The notes beneath the pieces were generated by a model. The model ran no database searches. It had not been told where the DNA came from and saw only the letters and a list, made by a program, of their open reading frames with translations. Positions 1 to 7,294 of a stretch of 13,796 nucleotides of DNA are shown here, one piece after another. Numbering within the stretch: position 1 is the stretch's first letter; every line of letters starts with the position of its first letter. Location: NCBI GenBank assembly GCA_019413925.1, contig DXMY01000010.1:1-13796 (forward strand), in the 5' to 3' direction. Source of the stretch: Collinsella sp. (GTDB taxonomy: Bacteria; Actinomycetota; Coriobacteriia; Coriobacteriales; Coriobacteriaceae). The position numbers and the translations under genes are program-made.

Positions 1-81
1 GTCGCCGCACTCCTGCCAAAGCCTCGCCGCCTCGAGGGCCTCGTCGCGGCCGAGGCGCAGTACACTCTCTTCTTGGGGCAT
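1..81 (-). CDS. N-terminal fragment of an unrecognised protein, cut by window edge
   Basis: An open frame runs on the minus strand from an ATG at 81-79 to the window edge without a stop, giving 27 residues that begin MPQEESVLRLGRDEALEAAR. A strong purine-rich ribosome binding site (GGAAGGAAAG) sits just upstream at about 85-95, which is the main reason to believe the start. The peptide is charged and helix-prone, with no recognisable motif in so short a stretch. The nearby palindrome and inverted-repeat element suggest mobile DNA, so it could be the start of an insertion-sequence orfA, but that is a guess from context. Function unknown. Confidence 0.5.
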   Translation of the reverse strand, partial: MPQEESVLRLGRDEALEAARLWQECGD

Positions 82-160
82 CGCCTTTCCTTCCATTCGT
101 CACCTTCATTACTCCAACGACGAATTCTAGGCGGTGTCCCCGTCCTTTCTTGAAAGGGCG

Positions 161-182
161 GAGGCGGGGCATGCCCCGCCTC
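161..182. repeat. Perfect 22-bp GC-rich palindrome
   Basis: The sequence GAGGCGGGGCA is followed at once by its reverse complement, giving a perfect 11+11 palindrome with no spacer. A second small inverted repeat, CCTTTC/GAAAGG, lies just to its left at 144-157. They are in the untranslated region upstream of the minus-strand gene that starts at 81. Possible roles are a cruciform or operator, the subterminal structure of an insertion sequence, or a transcription stop. No T-tract follows on either strand, so it is not a classical terminator. Confidence 0.6.
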
Positions 183-245
183 TTACACCACATCTCTGTG
201 CGCTACCCCGTTTTGTTGCTGATTTGCGATGGTCAAAAGTCCCTC

Positions 246-463
246 TGGTCAAAAAATGCCAAATATGAGTACGGGCACTAATTCTGTAGCATATAAATTA
301 GACACAATTTGACGAATTGGACCGCATATGTCCAGTTTTGCTGTCAGAAAACATGCTCATCTGGACCGTTAGCCGTTGCTTTGATGTCAGATTTGCCCTT
401 TGGGACCTCGAAAATGCTGTTACAAAAGAGGTAGCAGTACTCATATTTGGCATTTTTTGACCA
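246..463. mobile_element. MITE-like element with perfect 27-bp terminal inverted repeats
   Basis: Positions 246-272 (starting TGGTCAAAAAATGCC and ending GAGTAC) are the exact reverse complement of 437-463. The repeats bound a 218-bp segment that is much more AT-rich than the surrounding genes and has no credible coding frame. The inside holds a further inverted pair, GTCCAG at 330-335 and CTGGAC at 361-366, plus short direct repeats (TGTCAGA at 342-348 and 385-391). Size, perfect TIRs and lack of coding capacity fit a miniature inverted-repeat transposable element, moved in trans if at all. I see no clear target-site duplication. A partial extra copy of the end (TGGTCAAAA) lies outside at 230-238. 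It could instead be a large regulatory stem-loop. Confidence 0.6.
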
Positions 464-514
464 CTGCCCTTGAAACGAGTGAGCTGTGGGGTTCGAATCC
501 CCCTGCGATGGGCG

Positions 515-547
515 CAAACAAAAACGGTCCCCTTGCGAGGACCGTTT
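515..547 (-). terminator. Rho-independent terminator after the tRNA-Val remnant
   Basis: Read on the minus strand, AAACGGTCC (547-539) pairs perfectly with GGACCGTTT (530-522) around an 8-nt loop and runs into a T-rich stretch (TTTTTGTTTG). It lies just after the duplicated tRNA-Val 3' end, where the intact tRNA's own terminator also lies, so it probably served a former tRNA gene. No T-run exists in the + direction. Confidence 0.65.
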
Positions 548-556
548 CCAATTCAG

Positions 557-574
557 TGGTGGGCGATGAGGGAT
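557..574 (-). pseudogene. tRNA-Val 3'-end remnant
   Basis: The 18 nt read on the minus strand (ATCCCTCATCGCCCACCA) are identical to the last 18 nt of the intact tRNA-Val at 741-816, including the 3' half of the acceptor stem and the CCA. The match continues 8 nt past CCA into the spacer, so the full direct repeat is 26 bp (549-574 and 733-758). The rest of a tRNA is missing: the expected T-loop is replaced by unrelated GC-rich sequence. Either a tandem tRNA copy was deleted, or this is an att-like duplication left by integration at the tRNA 3' end. Confidence 0.65.
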
Positions 575-699
575 GTCGCGTGCGGCTGACGCCGCCCGCT
601 TTCGCTTCGTCGCTTCGCTCCTCGCGTGCTGCGCTGGAAAACGCTTCGCGTTTCCTCAGCTCCGCACCCTGGCGGGTTCGAATCCCATGCGCTGGGCCC
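575..699. other. Non-coding GC-rich stretch with hairpins and a T-arm-like fragment
   Basis: This stretch between the tRNA-Val remnant and the terminator of the intact tRNA contains small hairpins: GCGGC/GCCGC at 582-595 with loop TGAC, and a GAAACGC/GCGTTTC-type stem near 640-656. At 674-686 there is a T-arm-like GGGTTCGAATCCC on the + strand; a second such motif, GGTTCGAATCC, lies at 490-500. Neither can be extended into a full cloverleaf. Open frames crossing this stretch overlap the tRNA and its remnant and look like translated tRNA, so I call no protein here. Confidence 0.4.
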
Positions 700-730
700 A
701 AAAAAGAAAGGCTCCCATTGCTGGGAGCCT
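700..730 (-). terminator. Rho-independent terminator of tRNA-Val
   Basis: On the minus strand AGGCTCCC (730-723) pairs with GGGAGCCT (716-709) around a 6-nt loop, followed by TTCTTTTTT. It starts about 10 nt after the CCA end of tRNA-Val, the normal place for a tRNA terminator. Confidence 0.85.
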
Positions 731-740
731 AACAATTCAG

Positions 741-816
741 TGGTGGGCGATGAGGGATTCGAACCCCCAGCCTTGTGCGTGTAAAGCACCTGCGCTAACC
801 GTTGCGCCAATCGCCC
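741..816 (-). tRNA. tRNA-Val, anticodon TAC
   Basis: The minus strand gives a complete 76-nt cloverleaf. The acceptor stem is GGGCGAT/ATCGCCC, the D-stem GCGC/GCGC, the anticodon loop TTTACAC with anticodon TAC (valine codons GTA and probably GTG), the T-loop TTCGAAT, and the 3' ACCA is encoded. The outermost anticodon-stem pair appears to be a G-A mismatch; all other stems pair. It is the only intact tRNA in a region with a truncated copy and T-arm-like scraps. Confidence 0.95.
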
Positions 817-826
817 GTGCGGAGAG

Positions 827-835
827 AGTATAGCA
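827..835 (-). promoter_or_regulatory. Extended -10 promoter for tRNA-Val
   Basis: On the minus strand the sequence TGC-TATACT places an extended -10 element about 11 nt upstream of the first base of tRNA-Val, so transcription would start only a few bases before the mature 5' end. No convincing -35 hexamer is seen at 16-18 bp spacing. Confidence 0.5.
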
Positions 836-946
836 AAACAATCGCCTCATTCACCTCATATCCATTAAAGGTAACTCGCGCGTGTCACAGCGGAGCTGAT
901 TCAGTTGAGATTGCCTGAACATTCCGCCCCTCTTTACGCCCTCGGG

Positions 947-952
947 TATACT
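947..952 (+). promoter_or_regulatory. Probable -10 element for asnB
   Basis: TATACT, inside GGTATACTCA, lies 51 nt upstream of the asnB ATG and would give a leader of about 45 nt. The same GGTATACTCA string is the -10 region of the tatA promoter in this window. No good -35 is visible. Confidence 0.4.
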
Positions 953-1003
953 CAAAAGCTACTGATTCGATTTGATGCCCAGCAACAGCAGAGGGGATAG
1001 TAT

Positions 1004-2884
1004 ATGTGCGGTTTTGTCGGTTTTGTCGGTGGGACGGATAACCAATCCGAGGTGCTCACCAAGATGATGGACCGCATCGTCCATCGCGGTCCCGACATGG
1101 GCGGTCAGTTTATCGACGGCCGCGTTGCCCTCGGCTTCCGCCGCCTGTCGATCCTCGACCTGACCGAGGCCGGCGCCCAACCTATGGCCAACGAGGACGG
1201 TAGCGTCGTCATTGTCTTCAACGGTGAGATCTACAACTTCCAAGAACTCCGTTCCGAGCTCGAAGCCAAGGGCTACAAGTTCCATTGCGGCGCCGACACC
1301 GAGAGCCTCCTGCACGGCTACGAGGAGTGGGGCGAGGCCGTCCTCGATCGCCTGCGCGGTATGTACGCCTTCGTCATCTGGGACAAGAAGAAGAACAAGC
1401 TTTTTGGCGCCCGCGATATCTTTGGCATCAAGCCGCTCTACTACTATCCCATGGCCGATGCGGGCGACGGCGCTCCGGGCGTGCTCTTTGGTTCCGAGAT
1501 CAAGAGCTTCCTGGACTACCCGCACTTCCACAAGGCGGTCAACAAAAAGGCCCTGCGTCCGTACATGACGCTGCAGTATTCGGCAACCGAGGAGACCTTC
1601 TTTGAGGGTGTCTACAAGCTGCCGCCGGCGCATTACTTTACCGTAGACATCCCGACCGGCAAGATGAACATCGAGCGCTATTGGGATTGCGATTACTCTG
1701 CCGTCGAGAAGCCGTTCGAAGAGTATGTCGATGAGCTGGACGAGGTCGTGCACGAGAGCGTCGAGGCCCATCGCATCGCCGACGTCAAGGTCGCGTCGTT
1801 CCTCTCCGGCGGCGTCGACTCCAGCTACATCGCCGCTTGCCTCATGCCCGACAAGACCTTCTCGGTGGGCTTCGATTACAAGAATTTCAACGAGACTAAC
1901 TACGCCAAGGAACTTTCCGATAAACTCGGCGTCGAGAATGTCCGCAAGATGATTACCGCCGACGAGTTCTTCGGTGCGCTCGAGGACATCCAGTATCACA
2001 TGGACGAGCCGCAGTCCAACCTGTCTTCCGTGCCGCTGTGGTTCTTGGCCGAGATGGCCCGCAAGGACGTCACCGTCGTGCTTTCGGGCGAAGGCGCCGA
2101 CGAGCTCTTTGGCGGCTACGCCTACTACGAGGACACGGTTCCGGTCCGCAAGTACAAAAAGATGGTGCCGCTGCCCATCCGTCGCGCGCTCGGTAACCTG
2201 GCGTTGCATATGCCGTACTTCAAGGGACATAACTTCCTGGTCAAGGGTGCCGAGATCCCCGAGAAGTCGTTCCTGGGACAGGCTCTGGTATGGCCGGAGC
2301 GCGAGGTCGACGGCGTGCTCAAGCCCGAGTACAACACCGGCGACGGCGCCTTCGAGCTTGCCGCTCCCATCTATGCGCGCGTGAAGGGTCAGCCCGAGCT
2401 GGTCAAGAAGCAGTACCTGGACATGAACATGTGGCTCCCGGGCGACATTCTGCTCAAGGCCGACAAGATGTGCATGGCGCACTCGCTGGAGCTGCGCGTG
2501 CCCTTCCTGGACCGCAAAGTCATGGAGTTCGCCGAGCACATTCCCGACCGCTACCGCATCAACGAGAACGGCAACAAACAGGTACTCCGCCACGCTGCCA
2601 ACAAGTCACTGCCCGATGAGTGGGCCACCCGTCCCAAGGTGGGCTTCCCGGTGCCGATTGTCTACTGGCTGCGCGAGCAAAAGTGGTACGACTATGTCAA
2701 GGAGTACTTCACCGCGCCGTGGGCAAGCGAGTTCTTCGATACCGACGAGCTCATGCACCTACTCGATCTGCACTTTGCGGGCAAGGGCGATTTCCAGCGC
2801 AAGATCTATACGCCGCTCGTATTCCTGGTGTGGTACAAGCGCTTCTTTATCGACGAGGACCAGCCCGCTGTTCAGGCTGCCTAG
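1004..2884 (+). CDS. asnB: Asparagine synthetase (glutamine-hydrolysing)
   Basis: This 626-residue cytosolic enzyme makes asparagine from aspartate, ATP and glutamine. The N-terminal class II amidotransferase domain (about 2-210) starts MCGFVG, so Cys2 becomes the N-terminal nucleophile once Met is removed. It also shows HRGPD, RRLSILDL and FNGEIYN, used for glutamine binding. The synthetase domain follows, with the PP-loop SFLSGGVDSS near residue 268 that binds ATP pyrophosphate, then LSGEGADELFGGY and LRVPFLDRKVMEF. Length fits the AsnB family. The start is fixed by GAGGGG at 991-996, seven bases before ATG, and by the need for Cys2. It is flanked by a -10 element and a strong terminator, so it is probably monocistronic. 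Related amidotransferases for polysaccharide modification exist, but the motif set best fits true AsnB. Confidence 0.95.
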   Translation: MCGFVGFVGGTDNQSEVLTKMMDRIVHRGPDMGGQFIDGRVALGFRRLSILDLTEAGAQPMANEDGSVVIVFNGEIYNFQELRSELEAKGYKFHCGADTESLLHGYEEWGEAVLDRLRGMYAFVIWDKKKNKLFGARDIFGIKPLYYYPMADAGDGAPGVLFGSEIKSFLDYPHFHKAVNKKALRPYMTLQYSATEETFFEGVYKLPPAHYFTVDIPTGKMNIERYWDCDYSAVEKPFEEYVDELDEVVHESVEAHRIADVKVASFLSGGVDSSYIAACLMPDKTFSVGFDYKNFNETNYAKELSDKLGVENVRKMITADEFFGALEDIQYHMDEPQSNLSSVPLWFLAEMARKDVTVVLSGEGADELFGGYAYYEDTVPVRKYKKMVPLPIRRALGNLALHMPYFKGHNFLVKGAEIPEKSFLGQALVWPEREVDGVLKPEYNTGDGAFELAAPIYARVKGQPELVKKQYLDMNMWLPGDILLKADKMCMAHSLELRVPFLDRKVMEFAEHIPDRYRINENGNKQVLRHAANKSLPDEWATRPKVGFPVPIVYWLREQKWYDYVKEYFTAPWASEFFDTDELMHLLDLHFAGKGDFQRKIYTPLVFLVWYKRFFIDEDQPAVQAA

Positions 2885-2909
2885 CCTCGGCTTACGAACG
2901 CCTGCGCGT

Positions 2910-2934
2910 AACGGCTCCTCCGGGAGCCGTTTTT
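2910..2934 (+). terminator. Rho-independent terminator of asnB
   Basis: AACGGCTCC (2910-2918) pairs perfectly with GGAGCCGTT (2923-2931) around a 4-nt loop and ends in five T residues. It begins 25 nt after the asnB stop. Confidence 0.9.
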
Positions 2935-2961
2935 GCGTGGGTGCGTTTCAGTTACTATAAA
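2933..2961 (+). promoter_or_regulatory. Promoter for murE and downstream genes
   Basis: A -35-like TTGCGT (2933-2938) is 17 bp from TATAAA (2956-2961), putting the start near 2968 and leaving about 28 nt of leader before the murE ATG. The -35 overlaps the T-tract of the asnB terminator, so the two signals are packed together. The same TTGCGT is used by the veg promoter. Confidence 0.55.
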
Positions 2962-2996
2962 AACCGTCCCTGCCAAGTGGCTGAGAAAGGTGAAAG

Positions 2997-4559
2997 ATGC
3001 ACCATTCGGATTCCGCGACCGTGACCACGGTCGATACGCTTGCCAAGCTTCTCGACGTGTGCGGCGAGCTGCGCGCATCAGAGCAGGTTGACGAGCGTGC
3101 CGTGACCGGCTGCTCGTTTGATTCGCGCGCGGTCTCGGCAGGTGACGTGTTCTTTTGCAAAGGCGCTGCCTTTAAGCCCGCGTTTTTGAGCATGGCGCTC
3201 GATGCGGGTGCTGTCGCATTTGTGTGCGAAGAGTCGCTGGTCGAGTCTCTGGAGCCGCTGGCGCAGGAGAGCGGTGCTGCGATGCTGGTTGTTGATAGCG
3301 TTCGCACGGCCATGGCCCTGTTGCCGCCGGAGGTCTACGACCGTCCCGACCACGACGTCAAGATCGTGGGCATCACCGGTACCAAGGGAAAGACCACGGC
3401 CGCTTTTATGCTTCAGTCCATCATCAAGGCAGCGGGCGAATCCTGCGGCATGATCGGCTCGGTGAGTACCGACGATGGCATCGAGTGCTACGAGAGCACC
3501 AATACTACGCCCGAGGCCCCCGAGGTCTGGCGCCATATCGCCAACTGCCGTGAGTCCGGTCGCCAGTCCATGGTCATGGAGGTCTCGAGCCAGGCGCTCA
3601 AGTACCAACGCGTCGAGAATCTGCCGTTTGACGTGGCGTGCTTCCTCAACATCGGGCGTGACCACATCTCGCCGATCGAACACCCCACGTTTGAGGATTA
3701 TTTTGAGAGCAAACTCAGGATCTTTGACCAGGCAAAGACCGCCGTGGTGAATCTGGGCACCGAAGAGGTTGACCGTGTGCTGGAGGCGGCGTCGACGGCC
3801 GAGCGCTTGGTGACCGTTGGCGTCGAGCATCCCGAGGCAAGCCTGTGGGCGAGCGATGTGCGCATGGTCGGCTTTAACATCGAGTTTAACCTGCATGGCC
3901 TGTGTGCCGACGAGTCCGAGGCGGGGGAGAAGATCCTGCTGGGTATCGCGGGAGACTTTAACGTGGAGAACGCGCTGGTCGCTATCGCCGCTGCGCGCGA
4001 GATCGGCATCGGTATCGAGGCTATCAAGAAGGGCCTCTCCAAACTGCGTGTGCCGGGCCGTATGGAGGTCGTGGAGTCGAAGGACGGCCGCGTGATCTGC
4101 GTCGTTGACTATGCGCACAACCAGCTTTCGTTCCGTTCGCTTTTCTCATCGGTCAAGCGCGCGTTTCCCGCCAGCCCGGTCATTGCAGTGTTTGGCGCTG
4201 CCGGCGGCAAGGCGCAGGAGCGCCGCGAGCAGCTTCCGCGCGAGGCCGCACCATATTCCGACCTGATGATCTTTGCCAACGAGGATCCGGCTCACGAGGA
4301 CCCGATGAAGGTCTGTCGCGAGCTTGCCGAGCATGTTCCCGACGATACGCCGAACAAGATCATCCTCGACCGCGAAGCCGCTGTGCATGCGGCGTTCAAG
4401 GCGGCGCGCGAGGAGTACGTCAACCCCGATGCTCCCACCATTGTCTTGCTGCTGGCAAAGGGTGACGAGGAGCTCATGCACGTGGGCGACGAGTTCGTGC
4501 CCATCGAGAGCGACCTTTCGCTGGCCAATCGCCTGATCGATGTTACCCAGTTTGACTAA
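2997..4559 (+). CDS. murE: UDP-MurNAc-L-Ala-D-Glu:diamino-acid ligase (MurE)
   Basis: The 520-residue enzyme adds the third amino acid to the peptidoglycan precursor in the cytoplasm, using ATP. The Mur ligase layout is clear: an N-terminal UDP-binding domain with SFDSRAVSAGDVFF near 40; the ATP loop GITGTKGKTT near 125-134; EVSSQAL near 194-200; a KLRIF lysine region near 238 where the carbamylated Lys is expected; GDFNVENALVAI near 318; and a C-terminal domain with DYAHN near 371-375. The specificity region reads NEDPAHEDP near 427-435. Meso-DAP enzymes carry DNPR with an Arg that holds the DAP carboxylate. That Arg is absent and the EDPA pattern resembles lysine-type MurE (DNPA), so the substrate may be L-Lys or another diamine. 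GAAAGG lies six bases before ATG. Confidence 0.9.
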   Translation: MHHSDSATVTTVDTLAKLLDVCGELRASEQVDERAVTGCSFDSRAVSAGDVFFCKGAAFKPAFLSMALDAGAVAFVCEESLVESLEPLAQESGAAMLVVDSVRTAMALLPPEVYDRPDHDVKIVGITGTKGKTTAAFMLQSIIKAAGESCGMIGSVSTDDGIECYESTNTTPEAPEVWRHIANCRESGRQSMVMEVSSQALKYQRVENLPFDVACFLNIGRDHISPIEHPTFEDYFESKLRIFDQAKTAVVNLGTEEVDRVLEAASTAERLVTVGVEHPEASLWASDVRMVGFNIEFNLHGLCADESEAGEKILLGIAGDFNVENALVAIAAAREIGIGIEAIKKGLSKLRVPGRMEVVESKDGRVICVVDYAHNQLSFRSLFSSVKRAFPASPVIAVFGAAGGKAQERREQLPREAAPYSDLMIFANEDPAHEDPMKVCRELAEHVPDDTPNKIILDREAAVHAAFKAAREEYVNPDAPTIVLLLAKGDEELMHVGDEFVPIESDLSLANRLIDVTQFD

Positions 4560-4666
4560 TGAACCATGATGGCGGCGGCGCCCTGAGTGCGCTGTCGCCA
4601 TAAGCGTGTTCCCTCAATCAAAACATGCCGTCCAAGTCCAAACCCTTCTACGTAAACGGAGTAACC

Positions 4667-5578
4667 ATGTCCCACAACACCCTGCCGACCGTTGCCGAGC
4701 TTTCGGGCGAGATGCGCGAGCGCTTGGCCAAGGTCAAGTACGTCTTTACCGACCTGGATGCCACGATGCTCGCGCCCGGCTCGTGCGTGCTGCGCGACAA
4801 CGACGGTAACCCCTCGACCAAACTCGTCGAGGCCGTCGTGGCACTTGCCCGCGCTGGTATTCAGGTGGTTCCCACCTCGGGCCGCAACCGTACCATGATC
4901 CACGAGGATGCGCGCGTGCTCGGCCTCAACTCCTACATCGGTGAGATGGGCGGCCTGGTCATGTACGACCTCAAAGCCAACGATTGGGAGTATCTGACTG
5001 GCGACATGCCTTACGACCCCGCCTGCGGCCTTACTCCGCACCAGGTGATCGAGCAGACCGGCGTGTGCGAGAAGATTCTTGCCCGCTGGCCGCACAAGAT
5101 CGAGTATCACAACGACATGTCGACCGGCTACAAGTACCGCGAGGTCACCGTCGGCATGCGCGGCGATGTGCCCGACAATGAGGTCCAGGCCATCCTGGAC
5201 GAGGCCGGCTGCGGCCTGGTGTGGGCCTGTAACGGTCACCTGACGCATCTGTCCAAGCCGACGACGCTCGAGCTCGATCGCGTCGAGGACGGTCGCGCGT
5301 TTAACATCAATCCCGCCGGCCTCAACAAGGGCGTTGCCATCGCGCGCTTCTGCGAGCACCTGGGGATTGAGCGCGAGGAGACGCTCGCGCTCGGCGATTC
5401 CGAGTCCGACTTCTACATGGCCGATCACGTGGGCACGTTCTGCCTGGTCGAGAACGGTTTGACCAGCGCCGGCGCGCCCGAGTTCCTGGCTGCTTGCGAG
5501 AACGCTTTCGTTACGCGCGGCAAAATTGTCGACGGTTGGGCGGCGACGGCAGAGCTGCTGGTCGCGGCGCGTTCGTAG
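4667..5578 (+). CDS. HAD-superfamily phosphatase, Cof/IIB-like
   Basis: This 303-residue protein is a probable Mg-dependent phosphatase of small cytosolic phosphate esters; the substrate cannot be told. The four HAD motifs are present. Motif I is TDLDATM with nucleophile Asp29 and acid Asp31, motif II is PTSGRN (69-74), motif III is Lys221 in LNKGVAIARF, and motif IV is GDSESD with Asp244 and Asp248. The 140-residue insert between motifs II and III is the place and size of a C2 cap. The usual DGT of motif I is DAT. An in-frame ATG 14 codons upstream (4625) lacks a ribosome site; GGAG seven bases before 4667 supports this start. It lies between murE and murI, with a weak G-U-containing hairpin at 4571-4599 before it, which invites but does not prove a cell-wall link. 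Confidence 0.85.
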   Translation: MSHNTLPTVAELSGEMRERLAKVKYVFTDLDATMLAPGSCVLRDNDGNPSTKLVEAVVALARAGIQVVPTSGRNRTMIHEDARVLGLNSYIGEMGGLVMYDLKANDWEYLTGDMPYDPACGLTPHQVIEQTGVCEKILARWPHKIEYHNDMSTGYKYREVTVGMRGDVPDNEVQAILDEAGCGLVWACNGHLTHLSKPTTLELDRVEDGRAFNINPAGLNKGVAIARFCEHLGIEREETLALGDSESDFYMADHVGTFCLVENGLTSAGAPEFLAACENAFVTRGKIVDGWAATAELLVAARS

Positions 5579-5629
5579 CGCGGCGTCGCCGCACTTGGAC
5601 ATGTCTTTTCGAGAGAGACTGGTGAGGTA

Positions 5630-6514
5630 ATGTCCGATATCGAGAATCCGACAGGCGACACGCGCCCGATTGGCGTGTTCGATTCTGGTTTGGGTGGTCT
5701 GACGGTTGCGCGCGCCATCGCGACGGCGCTGCCGCATGAGTCCGTCTACTACTTCGGCGACACCAAACGCTGCCCCTACGGCACGCGCACCGAGGATGAG
5801 GTGCGCTCGTTTGCGTTGCAGGCGGGCCGTTGGCTGTCGAAGCACGACGTCAAGATTATGGTCATCGCCTGCAACACGGCGACAGCTGCGGCCTTGCGTC
5901 TGGCCCAGCAGGTGCTCGACGTTCCCGTGATCGGCGTGATCGCGCCGGGTGCCCGTGCGGCAATCAACAGCACCCGCACGCGTCGCGTGGGCGTGCTCGC
6001 CACCAACCTCACCATTCGCTCGGGCGCCTACACGCGCGCCATTCAGGATCTGGATGCCGGCGTCGACGTATACGGCTGCCCCGCCTCGAGCTTTGTTGAG
6101 GTTGTCGAACACGAGCTCGCCTCGGGTGCGCATCTGCAGGAGCAGTGGCTTGAGAACGAGGACATCTTCGATACGCCTGCCGTGCGTGCGCTGGTGGGTG
6201 CCACGGTTGAGCCGCTGCGCGACCACGGTATCGATACCGTGGTGCTCGGCTGTACGCATTTTCCGCTGTTGGTGGGACCTATCCGCCATGCGCTGGGGCC
6301 TGGGGTGCGCGTCGTGAGTTCCGCCGAGGAGACCACGCGCGAGCTGACCGATATCCTCACGCGCCGCGAGCAGCTGGCGGGCGACGCCGCCGAGCCGCAG
6401 CATCGTTTTGCCACGACGGCCGATAACATTGCCGAGTTTGCGGTGGCGGGCAGCTTTATCTTTGGTCAGCCGCTCAAGAGCATTGAGCATATCGATATCG
6501 ATGAGCTGAAATAG
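5630..6514 (+). CDS. murI: Glutamate racemase
   Basis: The cofactor-independent racemase converts L-Glu to D-Glu for peptidoglycan; MurD consumes the product, and MurE acts one step later. The 294 residues begin with the family signature PIGVFDSGLGGLTV. The two catalytic cysteines are visible: Cys81 in IACNTATAAAL and Cys208 in VLGCTHFPLL. YFGDTKRCPYG (substrate binding) and CPASSFVEVVEHE are also present. Length is normal. GGTGAGG ends only two bases before ATG, which is tight, but no other start fits the conserved N-terminus better. It is followed closely by rph, as in other actinobacteria. Confidence 0.95.
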   Translation: MSDIENPTGDTRPIGVFDSGLGGLTVARAIATALPHESVYYFGDTKRCPYGTRTEDEVRSFALQAGRWLSKHDVKIMVIACNTATAAALRLAQQVLDVPVIGVIAPGARAAINSTRTRRVGVLATNLTIRSGAYTRAIQDLDAGVDVYGCPASSFVEVVEHELASGAHLQEQWLENEDIFDTPAVRALVGATVEPLRDHGIDTVVLGCTHFPLLVGPIRHALGPGVRVVSSAEETTRELTDILTRREQLAGDAAEPQHRFATTADNIAEFAVAGSFIFGQPLKSIEHIDIDELK

Positions 6515-6568
6515 ATGTAAGGCCGCCGTCAGAGCCTTCGCCACACCTTTTGCCGAAAGGATTTTTCT

Positions 6569-7294
6569 ATGGAGTACATGCAGGTCAACCGCGCCAACGG
6601 TCGCGCCGCCAACGAGTTGCGCCCCGTTAAGCTCACCCGTGGCGTCATGAAGCACGCCCACGGCTCGTGTTTTGCCGAGTTCGGTGACACGCGCGTGCTT
6701 TGTGCCGCCACCATCGAGGAGGGCGTGCCGGGCTGGCGCAAGGGTGCCAAGGCCGGTTGGGTAACCGCAGAGTATGCCATGCTGCCGGCATCGACCGGCA
6801 AGCGCTGCAAGCGCGAGCACGCCAACCGCAAGGGCCGCTCCATGGAGATTGAGCGCCTCATTGGCCGCAGCCTGCGTACCGTCGTCAACATGAAGGCGCT
6901 CGGCGAGTACACCGTTACCGTCGACTGCGATGTGATCCAGGCGGATGGCGGCACGCGTACGGCGAGCATTACCGGTGCCTGGGTGGCGCTGCACGACGCC
7001 CTTGCTATGTGGGTCGAGGCCGGCAAGATCGAGCGCATCCCGCTCACGGGCCAGGTTGCTGCCATCTCTATGGGCGTTGTCGACGGCAATACGCTGCTTG
7101 ACCTCGATTATTCCGAGGACAGCCATGCCGAAGTCGACATGAACCTCGTCGCCACCGACACCGGTGAGATGATCGAGCTCCAGGGCACCGGCGAGCAGGC
7201 GCCCTTTGACCGTAAGCGCCTCAACGCCCTGCTCGACCTGGGCGACAAAGGCATCGCCGAGCTCATCGAGCTCCAGCGCCAGGCCCTCGCCTAA
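6569..7294 (+). CDS. rph: Ribonuclease PH
   Basis: RNase PH is a phosphate-dependent 3' exonuclease that trims tRNA precursors, working as a ring of six. The 241-residue protein has the full set of family signatures: NGRAANELRPVKLTRG near the start, GSCFAEFGDTRVLCAATIEEGVP, the basic RKGRSMEIERLIGRSLR and GGTRTASITGAWVAL (127 onward), which forms part of the phosphate site. GAAAGGA seven bases before the ATG supports the start; a second ATG three codons later is possible. murI, rph and rdgB in this order match a cluster known from mycobacteria and other actinobacteria. The stop codon lies at the foot of a strong hairpin. Confidence 0.95.
   Translation: MEYMQVNRANGRAANELRPVKLTRGVMKHAHGSCFAEFGDTRVLCAATIEEGVPGWRKGAKAGWVTAEYAMLPASTGKRCKREHANRKGRSMEIERLIGRSLRTVVNMKALGEYTVTVDCDVIQADGGTRTASITGAWVALHDALAMWVEAGKIERIPLTGQVAAISMGVVDGNTLLDLDYSEDSHAEVDMNLVATDTGEMIELQGTGEQAPFDRKRLNALLDLGDKGIAELIELQRQALA

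Noticed and set aside
400..833. Several short open frames across the tRNA remnant region
   Set aside because: Their translations contain strings such as SNPSSPTTE and IRTR that come from reading tRNA T-arms as protein. They overlap tRNA-Val, its terminator and its remnant on both strands and lack ribosome sites.
959..2593. Long minus-strand open frame antisense to asnB
   Set aside because: It is a shadow of the GC-rich asnB codons, has no family motifs, and lies opposite a gene with complete catalytic signatures and a ribosome site. The same holds for long antisense frames at 4556-7126, 7330-8448 and 10878-13091.
4625..4666. Earlier ATG as the start of the HAD phosphatase
   Set aside because: There is no purine-rich site before 4625, while GGAG is well placed before 4667 and conserved HAD sequence begins only after that.
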